Source: Acidocella sp. (lineage in GTDB: Bacteria > Pseudomonadota > Alphaproteobacteria > Acetobacterales > Acetobacteraceae). Taken from it: a DNA stretch of 53,890 nucleotides. The translations under genes and the position numbers were made by a program. The stretch's first letter is position 1, and every line of letters starts with the position of its first letter. Location: NCBI GenBank assembly GCA_027451225.1, contig DAIDJU010000134.1:1-53890 (forward strand), written 5' to 3'. Of the stretch, positions 41,216-49,794 are shown one piece after another. Under the pieces are notes generated by a model. It ran no database searches, had not been told where the DNA came from, and worked only from the letters and a program-made list of their open reading frames with translations.

Positions 41216-43483
41216 TCAAATCGGCAGGTTATGCTCGCGCGCCCAAGCCGCCAGCGGTTCCCTGATGCTTCCACCCGCCGCCCCGGCCCGGCGCAATTCG
41301 CGCAGCACGGGGCGCAGCTTGTTCAAATCCGCCTCTACCAGCACGGCCTTCACCGGCAATATGGCGTTGCCGGACATCGAGAGCGTGGTGATGCCCAGCG
41401 CCGCGAAGGCCAGCGCGTCCAGCGGCCGCCCGGCGGCCTCGCCGCAGACGGAAAGCGGCACCCCGGCCTCCTGGCAATAGGTGACGAGCTTTTCCATCAT
41501 CTCCAGCACGGGGGCGGAGAGCGTGTCGTACCGGTCGGAGAGTTCCGGCGTGCCGCGATCCGCCGCGAAGAGAAACTGCATCAGGTCGTTGGTGCCCACC
41601 GAGATGAAATCCGCCTCGGCCAGCAGGCCGGGGAGCTGGAACAGCAAAGCCGGGACTTCGAGCATCGTGCCCGCTTCCAGCCGCTCCGGGGCGGGGCGGA
41701 TGCGCGCGGCCTCGGCTTCCAGCAGGTCGCGCGCGGTGCGGAACTCCTCGACCGTGGAGACCATGGGGAACATGATGGAAAGCGGCCGCCCCTGCGCGCC
41801 GAGCAGCAAGGCGCGGAGCTGGCGGCGCAGAATGGCCGGGCGGTCCAGCGCCACGCGCAGCGAACGCCAGCCCATGGCGGGGTTTTCCTCGCCCATGGCG
41901 GTTTCGCCGGGCAGCAGCTTGTCGGCGCCCAGGTCCAGCGTGCGGAACTGCACCTTCTTGCCGTTTGCGCGGTCCAGCACGCGGCCATATTCCGCCGCCT
42001 GCCCCGCGACATCGGGGATACCCCCCGCGGCCAGGGCCGCGATTTCGGTGCGGTACAGCCCGATGCCATCCGCCCCGGTCCTGTCCAGCTGGTCCAGTTC
42101 CATCGCCAGCCCGACATTGAGCATCAGGCTGATCTCGGTGCCGTCCTTGGTGATGGCCGGAAGGTCGCGATACGCGGCCAGGGCGGCGGCGCGCACGGTG
42201 CGGGCTTCCAGGGCGCGGTCGTAAACCTGCACCACCTCCGGCTCGGGGCGCAGGATGAGTGTGCCGCCCTCGGCGTCCAGCAGGGCGGGATCGTCCTCTT
42301 GCGCGTTGTCCACCGCGCCACGGTCCACCTGCAGCGCGGGCAGGCTGAGCGCGCGGGCCAGGATGGCGGCATGGCCGGAGGCGCTGGCTTCCTCGATGGC
42401 CACGCCGGCTATGCCGCGCGAATGCCAATCCAGCAGATCCGCCGGGCCGAGGCGGCGCACCAGCAGGATATAGCCATCGGCGCGTTCGGGCTTGGGGGCC
42501 ATGCCGCCCAGCGCCACCATCAGCCGCCCGACCATGTCCTCGATATCGGAAAGGCGCTCACGCAGATAAGGGTCGGCGATGCGGCGCATGCGTTCGCGCA
42601 GGTTGCGCGCCACCTTGTCCACGGCGGTTTCGGCGGTCAGGCCGTCATTAATCGCGTCGCGCACCTGGGTCAGCCAGCCTGAGGACTGCGCCACCATGCG
42701 GTAGGCCTCCAGCACGTCCCGCGGGGCGTTGCCGCCGGGCAGTGTGCCGGCGATCAGCCCGTCCAGGCTTTTATTCGCCTCTTCCAGGGCCTTATCCAGC
42801 CGTTTCAGCTCTTCTTCCGGGTCGTCGGTGAGCAGGCGGGCGATGGGGGCGGCGGCGCCATAGGGCAATATCTTGCCGCGCGCGATGCCGGCGGACAGCA
42901 CATAGCCCGGGTAGCGCCGGGGCAGCGTCTCAGAGAAGCCTTCCTCGCCGACATCGGTGGCCCCGGCCTTGGCCAGGATTTCTGCCAGCAGCATGGCCAC
43001 GGTGGCCAGCGCTTCCACCTCCAGCGGCGTGAATACGCGCGCCTCGCGCGACATCACGCCGATCACCCCCAGCGTGCGCCCGGCGCGCTTCACCGGTACG
43101 GCCAGGGTGGAGGCCATGTTCTCCTCGCCCAACTCCGGGCGGTAGGCGTAGCGCGGATGGTTTTGCGCGTCGGCAAGGTTCATGATGTCGCCGGAGGCGG
43201 CGGTCATGCCGATAATGCCTTCGCCCACCCGCAGGCGGGTATGCCCCACGGCGCTCACATTCAGGCCGAACGTGGCGGCGAGTTCCAGCTGTTCAGCGGC
43301 GCGGGTAACGTAGATGACGCTCGAATCCGCCGCCAGCCCCTCGGCCACCAGCTTGGCGAAATCGGCCAAGCTGGCGGTGCCGGAGGCGAGATGCTCCCGC
43401 AATGCAGCAAAAAGATGCCGCGTATCGCCGAGTTTCGGCTTGCGTTTGCGCCGCTTCGGCGCGGCTTCAGGCTCGGGCGGCAC
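41216..43483 (-). CDS. ptsP: phosphoenolpyruvate--protein phosphotransferase PtsP (GAF + EI)
   Basis: N-terminal GAF (VGEGIIGMTAASGDIMNLADAQNHPRY); SGHAAILARALSLPALQ; GIGLYRTE; FISVGTNDLMQFLFAADRG. Confidence 0.94.
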   Translation of the reverse strand: MPPEPEAAPKRRKRKPKLGDTRHLFAALREHLASGTASLADFAKLVAEGLAADSSVIYVTRAAEQLELAATFGLNVSAVGHTRLRVGEGIIGMTAASGDIMNLADAQNHPRYAYRPELGEENMASTLAVPVKRAGRTLGVIGVMSREARVFTPLEVEALATVAMLLAEILAKAGATDVGEEGFSETLPRRYPGYVLSAGIARGKILPYGAAAPIARLLTDDPEEELKRLDKALEEANKSLDGLIAGTLPGGNAPRDVLEAYRMVAQSSGWLTQVRDAINDGLTAETAVDKVARNLRERMRRIADPYLRERLSDIEDMVGRLMVALGGMAPKPERADGYILLVRRLGPADLLDWHSRGIAGVAIEEASASGHAAILARALSLPALQVDRGAVDNAQEDDPALLDAEGGTLILRPEPEVVQVYDRALEARTVRAAALAAYRDLPAITKDGTEISLMLNVGLAMELDQLDRTGADGIGLYRTEIAALAAGGIPDVAGQAAEYGRVLDRANGKKVQFRTLDLGADKLLPGETAMGEENPAMGWRSLRVALDRPAILRRQLRALLLGAQGRPLSIMFPMVSTVEEFRTARDLLEAEAARIRPAPERLEAGTMLEVPALLFQLPGLLAEADFISVGTNDLMQFLFAADRGTPELSDRYDTLSAPVLEMMEKLVTYCQEAGVPLSVCGEAAGRPLDALAFAALGITTLSMSGNAILPVKAVLVEADLNKLRPVLRELRRAGAAGGSIREPLAAWAREHNLPI

Positions 43484-44489
43484 GCGCGGCCAGGGCGGAG
43501 ATGGCCTGAGCCTTCAACGCCGCCAGAATGTCGGCCACCGGCAGGATTTCCGTAACCATGCCGACGGACTGCCCAGCCATGACCGAGCCGTTTTCCACAT
43601 CGCCCTCAATGACCGCGCGGCGCAGCGCGCCCGCCCAGAAATGCTCGATCTCGAGCTGGGCGGCGGTCTTGTCCAGCGTGCCCTCCTGGAATTTCTGCAC
43701 CACCTCGGCCTGATGCCGCATGAAGCGCTTGGTGCCCTCGTTCACCAGCCCGCGCACGGGGATGACGGGGAAGCGTTCGTCGATCTGCATGCTCGGCAGC
43801 GCGTCGCGCGCCGCCGCCTTCAGGAAGGCTTTCTTGAAGTTCTCATGCGCGATGCTCTCCTTGGACGCCGCGAACAGCGTGCCGAGCTGCGCGCCAGCGG
43901 CGCCCATCTCCAGATAGCCGAGAATCGCCTCGCCGCGCGCCAGCCCACCGGCGACGAACACCGGAACCTCGCGGATATGCGGCAGGATCTCCTGGGCCAG
44001 CACGGTCAGCGAGACCGGGCCGATATGCCCGCCCGCCTCGGAGCCCTCGATCACCAGCGCGTCCACGCCGGACTTCACCAGCCGCTTGGCCAGCACCAGG
44101 GCAGGCGCGAAGGCGATGACCTTGGCCCCGTTTTCCTTGGCGGCCTTGATGCTGGCGGCGGAGGGAATGCCGCCCGCGAACACCACATGCCCCACATTCT
44201 GCCGCACGCAGACCTGGATCAGCTCCTCGAGCGCCGGGTGCATGGTGATGAGGTTCACGCCGAAGGGCTTGTCCGTCAGCGCCTTGGTCGCCTCGATCTC
44301 CTTTTCCAGCAGCTCCGGCGGCATCGCGCCGCAGGCGAGCACGCCGAACCCGCCGGCATTGGAGATAGCGGAGACCAGATGGCGCTCGCTCACCCAGCTC
44401 ATCGCCCCGGCCAGGATCGCGTAGTCGGTGCCGAGAAACTCCCGGCCCCGGCTCGTCAGCGCCTCGAACTCGGCGGCGGAGGCGTTCAT
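43467..44489 (-). CDS. nitronate monooxygenase / NPD-family flavoprotein
   Basis: ILAGAMSWVSERHLVSAISNAGGFGVLACG, DALVIEGSEAGGHIGPVS, VFVAGGLARGEAI. Confidence 0.88.
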   Translation of the reverse strand: MNASAAEFEALTSRGREFLGTDYAILAGAMSWVSERHLVSAISNAGGFGVLACGAMPPELLEKEIEATKALTDKPFGVNLITMHPALEELIQVCVRQNVGHVVFAGGIPSAASIKAAKENGAKVIAFAPALVLAKRLVKSGVDALVIEGSEAGGHIGPVSLTVLAQEILPHIREVPVFVAGGLARGEAILGYLEMGAAGAQLGTLFAASKESIAHENFKKAFLKAAARDALPSMQIDERFPVIPVRGLVNEGTKRFMRHQAEVVQKFQEGTLDKTAAQLEIEHFWAGALRRAVIEGDVENGSVMAGQSVGMVTEILPVADILAALKAQAISALAARAARA

Positions 44490-44490
44490 G

Positions 44491-45705
44491 TCAAGCATCG
44501 AGCTTGTACGCGGTGTGCAGGGCGCGGACGGCGAGTTCAGTGTACTCGGCGGCCACCAGCACGCTCACCTTGATCTCGGAGGTGGAGATGACCTGGATGT
44601 TGATGCCGCGGTCGGCCAGGGTCTTGAACATGGTGCCCGCAACACCCGCGTGGGAGCGCATGCCGACGCCGACGACGGAGATTTTCGCCACGTTCTGGTC
44701 GGAGACGATCTCGGCGAAGCCGATTTCCTTCTGCACGCCGTCCAGCACGGCCTTGGCGCGGAGGAAGTCGGTCTTGCCGACGGTGAAGGTCACGTCGGTC
44801 GTGCCATCGGCGGAGACGTTCTGCACGATCATGTCCACATTGATGCCCGCATCGGCCAGCGGCACGAACACGGCGGCGGCGATGCCGGGACGGTCCGGCA
44901 CGCGGCGGACGGTGACTTTGGCTTCATCCCGTGAATACGCGATGCCAGCGACGATTTCCTGTTCCACGACTTCTTCCTCATCAACAACCAATGTACCCGG
45001 GATATCGGCAAAGCTGGAGAGCACCTGCACGCGCACATGCTCCTTCATGGCCAGCTCGACCGAGCGGGTTTGCAGGACTTTCGCCCCCACGGAGGCGAGT
45101 TCCAGCATCTCCTCATAGGTAATCTTATTCAGCTTACGCGCGCCAGGGACGATTCGCGGATCGGTTGTATAAACCCCGTCCACGTCGGTGTAGATATCGC
45201 ACTGGTCGGCCTTAAGCGCGGCGGCGAGCGCCACGGCCGAAGTGTCCGAGCCGCCGCGCCCGAGCGTGGTGACGCGGTTATCCGGGCCGATGCCCTGGAA
45301 CCCGGCGACCACGGGCACCTGGCCCTGCTTCATGCGCGAGATCAGCTCCTCGCCCTCGATCGACTGGATTCGCGCCTTGCCGTGCGCGCCGTCGGTTTCC
45401 ACGGCGATCTGCCAGCCCTGCCAGCTGCGCGCGTCCTGCCCCAGCTCCTGCAGGGCGATGGCGAGCAGCCCGGCGGTCACCTGCTCACCGGTGGCGACCA
45501 CGGCGTCGTATTCCCGCGCGTCGAACAGCGGGGAGAGCTGCTGGCACCAGGCGACCAGTTGGTTCGTTGTGCCGGACATGGCGGAGACGACCACAGCCAC
45601 CTCGTTGCCCTTGTCCACCTCGGCCTTCACCCGCTTCGCCACATTGCGGATGCGGTCAAGATCGGCCACCGAGGTGCCGCCAAACTTCATAACGATACGC
45701 GCCAT
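44491..45705 (-). CDS. lysC: aspartate kinase
   Basis: MARIVMKFGGTSVADLDRIRNVA, TTLGRGGSDTSAVALAAAL, two C-terminal ACT repeats. Confidence 0.97.
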   Translation of the reverse strand: MARIVMKFGGTSVADLDRIRNVAKRVKAEVDKGNEVAVVVSAMSGTTNQLVAWCQQLSPLFDAREYDAVVATGEQVTAGLLAIALQELGQDARSWQGWQIAVETDGAHGKARIQSIEGEELISRMKQGQVPVVAGFQGIGPDNRVTTLGRGGSDTSAVALAAALKADQCDIYTDVDGVYTTDPRIVPGARKLNKITYEEMLELASVGAKVLQTRSVELAMKEHVRVQVLSSFADIPGTLVVDEEEVVEQEIVAGIAYSRDEAKVTVRRVPDRPGIAAAVFVPLADAGINVDMIVQNVSADGTTDVTFTVGKTDFLRAKAVLDGVQKEIGFAEIVSDQNVAKISVVGVGMRSHAGVAGTMFKTLADRGINIQVISTSEIKVSVLVAAEYTELAVRALHTAYKLDA

Positions 45706-45766
45706 ACTATAACCCTTGTGGAAAACCGCCGGGGGCGTCACATAGCGGCGGAGAAAAGTTTCGGCA

Positions 45767-46474
45767 ATGCAGCACCCTTCCGTCATCCCCCAAGAAATCG
45801 CGCAATTCAACGCCCTTGCCGCCCAATGGTGGGACGAGGCGGGCCCGATGCGCCCCCTGCACATGATGAACGGCCCCCGCGCCGCCTGGGTGGGGGAGCG
45901 CGTGCGCAACCTCGTAGGTCCGGGCGTGGAGATTCTGGATGTGGGCTGCGGCGCCGGTTTGCTCTCCGAGGCTCTGGCCAAGCAGGGCTTCGACGTGCTG
46001 GGAATCGACGCCGGGGCCGAGGTGATCGAGGCCGCGCGCAGCCATGCGCAGGGCCAGGAGCTGAACCTGGACTACCGCAACGCCACCGCCGAGGAGCTGG
46101 TGGCCGAAGGACGAACCTTCCCGGTCGTCACGGCGCTGGAAATTATCGAGCATGTGGCTGATCCGGTGGAGTTTCTGCGCAGTCTCGCGGCGCTGCTGGA
46201 GCCGGATGGGGTGCTGTTCCTCTCCACCCTCAACCGCACGCCCAAATCCTTCCTCACCGCCAAGCTGGGGGCGGAGTACATCCTGCGCCTGCTGCCCGTC
46301 GGCACGCATGACTGGAAGAAATTCGTCACCCCGGTGGAGCTGGGCCATTATTGCCGCGAGGCCGGGCTGCGCTTGGCCGATACGGCGGGGCTCAGCTACT
46401 CGCCCGCGCGCCGGCGCTTCGAGGTCAGCCGCGATCTTTCGGTGAATTACATGGCGATGGCGGTGGCGGGCTGA
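45767..46474 (+). CDS. ubiG: 3-demethylubiquinone-9 3-O-methyltransferase
   Basis: EIAQFNALAAQWWDEAGPMRPLHMMN, ILDVGCGAGLLSEALAKQGFDVLGIDAG, FLSTLNRTPKSFLTAKLGAEYILRLLPVGTHDW. Confidence 0.96.
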   Translation: MQHPSVIPQEIAQFNALAAQWWDEAGPMRPLHMMNGPRAAWVGERVRNLVGPGVEILDVGCGAGLLSEALAKQGFDVLGIDAGAEVIEAARSHAQGQELNLDYRNATAEELVAEGRTFPVVTALEIIEHVADPVEFLRSLAALLEPDGVLFLSTLNRTPKSFLTAKLGAEYILRLLPVGTHDWKKFVTPVELGHYCREAGLRLADTAGLSYSPARRRFEVSRDLSVNYMAMAVAG

Positions 46475-46587
46475 GGCGCGCCACATCCTGCCGGTAACGC
46501 TGCTATGCACGCAATGCGGGAAAGTTTTGGCGGTTGTGGTTCGATCAAAGGTAGTAAAGATTTACGACAATTAATGTGACATAAACC

Positions 46588-46729
46588 ACCCCGTAAGGCA
46601 TGGGGTATGTCCGGTGCCTCGTTCGAGGCGCTTAGGTTGAGGCCTTTATCGAGCTGGGCGATGCCCCGGTCCCCTGGGGTTTTGTGATTGACTTTAATCA
46701 AGGCCTCGGCAGGATGATCTCTACCTGCC
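46588..46729 (+). other. structured intergenic leader upstream of the M20 gene (possible cis-regulatory RNA or ncRNA)
   Basis: ACCCC/GGGGT; GCCTC-gttc-GAGGC; GAGGCCTT (46639-46646)/AAGGCCTC (46700-46707) enclosing smaller hairpins; GGCAGG/CCTGCC at 46708-46729. Confidence 0.4.
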
Positions 46730-46756
46730 CGCGAATAATAACAACCAACGAGACAT

Positions 46757-47893
46757 ATGATGCCCGATGATCTGGCCCAGCAGCTGAGCTTATGGCGGCA
46801 CCATCTCCACGCGCACCCGGAGCTTTCGCTCAAGGAATCGGGGACGGCGGCTTTCGTCTGCGCCCGGCTGACCGAGATGGAAATCCCCCATACGGCGGGC
46901 ATTGGCGGACATGGCGTTGTTGGCGTGCTCTCGCGGGGTGGGGGCAACCGCGCCGTGGGGCTGCGGGCGGATATGGATGCGCTGCCGATTCACGAGGCCA
47001 CCGGGCTGGCTTATGCCTCGCGCCATGCGGGGGTCATGCACGCTTGCGGGCATGATGGGCACACGGTCTCGCTGCTGGGGGCCGCGGCGCTGCTGCTGCG
47101 TGACCATAGCTGGAGCGGCAAGATCTACCTTGTCTTCCAGCCCGCCGAGGAAGGCTTCGGCGGGGCCGAGGCCATGCTGGCGGACGGGCTGCTGGAACGT
47201 TTCCCGATGCAGAGCATCTACGGCTACCATAACTGGCCGGGGCTGGAAGCCGGCAAGGTGCTGCTGCACGAAGGTCCGGTAATGGCCGGAGCGGCGAATT
47301 TCTCCATCACCCTGCATGGCCGCGCGGGCCATGCCGCCATGCCGCATGATTGCGCCGACCCGGTGCAGGGGCTCGCGCATCTCATCATCGCGCTCAACAG
47401 CATCACCGCCCGTAACAAGGACCCGCAGGATGCCGGAGTTATCTCCACCTGTACGCTGAGCGCCGGAGAGGCGCGCAACCAGATCCCCAACACCACCACG
47501 CTTGGCGGCACCATCCGCGCGCTCACGCCCCATACCATGCAGTTGCTGAAAACCCGGCTCGCCGAGGTCGCCCGCCATACGGCGCGGGCGCATGAGTTGG
47601 AAGCGGAGGTGGAGATCTTCAGCAACCTGCCGCCCACCATCAACAGCAAGGCCGAGGTGGATCTGGCCTTCAACGCCGCGCAGGCGGCGGGGGTGAATGT
47701 GGAACGCGCCGCCCGCGGCTCCATGGCGGCGGAGGATTTTGGCCGGTTCCTAGAGGTTCTGCCCGGGGCTTATGCCTGGATCGGCAATGGCGCCACTGCG
47801 CCGCTGCATAATCCGGGCTACGATTATAACGACGCCATCCTGCCGCTGGCCGCGCGTTATCTGGCCATCGTGGCCAAGGCGGCGCTGGCATGA
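46757..47893 (+). CDS. M20 family amidohydrolase / metallopeptidase (hippurate hydrolase-like)
   Basis: LRADMDALPIHEATGLAYASRHAGVMHACGHDGHTVSLLGAA, FQPAEEGFGGAEAMLADGLLE, GSMAAEDFGRFLEVLPGAYAWIGNG. Confidence 0.93.
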   Translation: MMPDDLAQQLSLWRHHLHAHPELSLKESGTAAFVCARLTEMEIPHTAGIGGHGVVGVLSRGGGNRAVGLRADMDALPIHEATGLAYASRHAGVMHACGHDGHTVSLLGAAALLLRDHSWSGKIYLVFQPAEEGFGGAEAMLADGLLERFPMQSIYGYHNWPGLEAGKVLLHEGPVMAGAANFSITLHGRAGHAAMPHDCADPVQGLAHLIIALNSITARNKDPQDAGVISTCTLSAGEARNQIPNTTTLGGTIRALTPHTMQLLKTRLAEVARHTARAHELEAEVEIFSNLPPTINSKAEVDLAFNAAQAAGVNVERAARGSMAAEDFGRFLEVLPGAYAWIGNGATAPLHNPGYDYNDAILPLAARYLAIVAKAALA

Positions 47894-49053
47894 CGTACCG
47901 CATGGCATGGTCCGCCGAATTGCCGGATCTGCTGGAGGAACGCCTCAGCGCGGCCGTAGCTGGGCGGGTGGGGCTGGTGGTGGTGCCGGTGGCGGAGCGG
48001 CCATTCCCGCTCTGGCTGCGCGCCGGAACCGATGACGCCGCAACCGCCGCCGCCTCGTTCGACCTGCAGATGAACGGGCTCGACATCGTCCACGAGCCGC
48101 GCCGGATTCTGGAGATCGGGGCGCGGGCGGGGTATCGCAGCGTGGCGCTGGCTCATGCCTACCCGGCGGCGGAGATCCTGGCCACAGAGCCCAATCCCGC
48201 CTTCCAGCGCGTGGCGACGCTCAACACCGTGCCCTATGGCAATATCACGGTGCTCAACCTTGCCGTTGGGGTGGAGGCCGTGCGTCACGATTTCTTCGGC
48301 CGCGAGGGGGAGGCGGGCTGTCCCGCGCTCATGCGCCATGAGGCCGGGCAGATCACCGCCACGCCGCTGGCGCATCTGCTCACTCATCGGCGCTGGAACG
48401 ATGTGGACACCATCATCCTCAAGCCCGATGCCGCCTCGCTCGGCATTCTGGACCAGCCCTTGCCGCGCCGCGTAAGGCTGCTGGCGGTGGAGACGGGCGG
48501 AGAGGCGCTGCCTCCCGCGACCATGGCGAAACTGCCGATGGCCGAATTCCTGACCATGATCTCCGGCGATTACGTGTTGTTCTACCGCCGGTCCTTGCAA
48601 AAAGCCCTGCCGGAACCGCCGCGTTCCGTACCCGTTTACATGCCGGACGGTCCGCCCCAGGGGTTGACGCTGGAGAATGTCAGCGATGACCCTCCGGGCT
48701 TTTTCCAGATCGGGCGCGAGGGCTTCCGCCTGCACCCAAACCCGCATGGCGAACCGCTGGCGCGCGCCATCGTGACCCAGCGGAATCTCGATTTCGTGGA
48801 GTTGCAGGTTTCCATGCGAGTGGTGCGCGAGGATTCGGCCCCGGTGCGCTTCAAGGTGGAGATGCTCGGCGAGACCGGGACGATCCTGGCTTCGGGCATG
48901 GAGGTGGTGCCCGGCGGCAAGGCGCGCGCCATGGTGCTGCAATTGCCCGAGTATCAGGGGCCGTGCAGCATTGCCTTTTCCACGCAGATGGCCGAGCACG
49001 GCGCTTCCAACCACGCCGCCTGGGCTGAGTTCATCTCCGCCACCTTCGTGTAA
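47890..49053 (+). CDS. FkbM-like methyltransferase-fold protein with additional C-terminal domain
   Basis: RRILEIGARAGYRSVALAHAYPAAEILATEPNPAFQRVATLN ... VDTIILKPDAASLGIL ... YVLFYRRS; ~150 further residues of uncertain fold. Confidence 0.6.
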   Translation: MTYRMAWSAELPDLLEERLSAAVAGRVGLVVVPVAERPFPLWLRAGTDDAATAAASFDLQMNGLDIVHEPRRILEIGARAGYRSVALAHAYPAAEILATEPNPAFQRVATLNTVPYGNITVLNLAVGVEAVRHDFFGREGEAGCPALMRHEAGQITATPLAHLLTHRRWNDVDTIILKPDAASLGILDQPLPRRVRLLAVETGGEALPPATMAKLPMAEFLTMISGDYVLFYRRSLQKALPEPPRSVPVYMPDGPPQGLTLENVSDDPPGFFQIGREGFRLHPNPHGEPLARAIVTQRNLDFVELQVSMRVVREDSAPVRFKVEMLGETGTILASGMEVVPGGKARAMVLQLPEYQGPCSIAFSTQMAEHGASNHAAWAEFISATFV

Positions 49054-49056
49054 GCT

Positions 49057-49794
49057 GTGGAGTGGCAGGAGCCAGCCATCGTCCTGGAGGCCGCCTTGCA
49101 TGGCGAGGGCGATCTGGTGGTCACGCTGCTTACGCCGCTGGGGCTGTGGCGGGGGTTGGCCAAGGGCGGCGCCTCGCGCCGGCAGGTGGCGGTCTGGCAG
49201 CGGGGGAACATTCTCTCTGCCCGCTGGGTGGCCCGCACCGCCGACCAGTTGGGAGCCTTGTCCGCCGAGCTGGTGCGCCCGGTGGCGGCGCTGGCCATGG
49301 CCTCGCCCGAGACGCTGGAGATCCTCAACGCCGCCTGCGCCCTGGCGGCGGGGGCGCTGCCGGAGCGCGAGGCGGCCCCCGAGAGCTTCGCCGGTCTGGT
49401 GCGGCTGTTCGCGGGTATCGACATTCCCGGCTTCCCCCTGCCCGAACTCGCCCGCTGGGAGGTCACCCTGCTGCGCGAGCTGGGCTTCGGGCTGGATTTT
49501 TCCTCCTCCGCCGGAGGAAATGACCGCATGGCTTATGTCTCGCCGCGCACCGGCCGGGCGGTGACGCTTTCCGAGGCAGGGGACTGGGCCCCCAAGCTGT
49601 TCCCGCTGCCCGACTTCCTGCTGGAAGATGCCCGAGCCGCCTTGGCCGATTGCGTGGCTGCCTTGCGCATCACCGGCCATTTCCTGGAGCGCGACGTGTT
49701 CGGCGGGCGCCACCGCCCCCTTCCACCGGCGCGGGCCGGTCTTTATGAGCGTCTCTCGCGTAGCCTGGAGGAGAAGCAGAACCATGCCGGATGA
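49057..49794 (+). CDS. recO: DNA repair protein RecO
   Basis: GTG start; [65 protein letters not shown]. Confidence 0.88.
   Translation: MEWQEPAIVLEAALHGEGDLVVTLLTPLGLWRGLAKGGASRRQVAVWQRGNILSARWVARTADQLGALSAELVRPVAALAMASPETLEILNAACALAAGALPEREAAPESFAGLVRLFAGIDIPGFPLPELARWEVTLLRELGFGLDFSSSAGGNDRMAYVSPRTGRAVTLSEAGDWAPKLFPLPDFLLEDARAALADCVAALRITGHFLERDVFGGRHRPLPPARAGLYERLSRSLEEKQNHAG

Noticed and set aside
42340-42400. Altered PtsP phosphohistidine motif (ASGHAAIL rather than TSHxAI)
   Set aside because: The His is retained and the flanking residue varies among EI paralogs, so not evidence of inactivation
41229-42428. 399-aa ORF antisense-frame to ptsP (same strand, different frame)
   Set aside because: Arg/Pro/Gly/Ala-rich out-of-frame translation of ptsP
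45706-45981. N-terminal extension of lysC in the supplied ORF
   Set aside because: Runs antisense through ubiG; canonical MARIVMKFGGTSV start is at 45705
46475-46560. Possible tRNA-like GGTTCGATC sequence
   Set aside because: No acceptor or anticodon stems can be paired around it; isolated T-loop-like string
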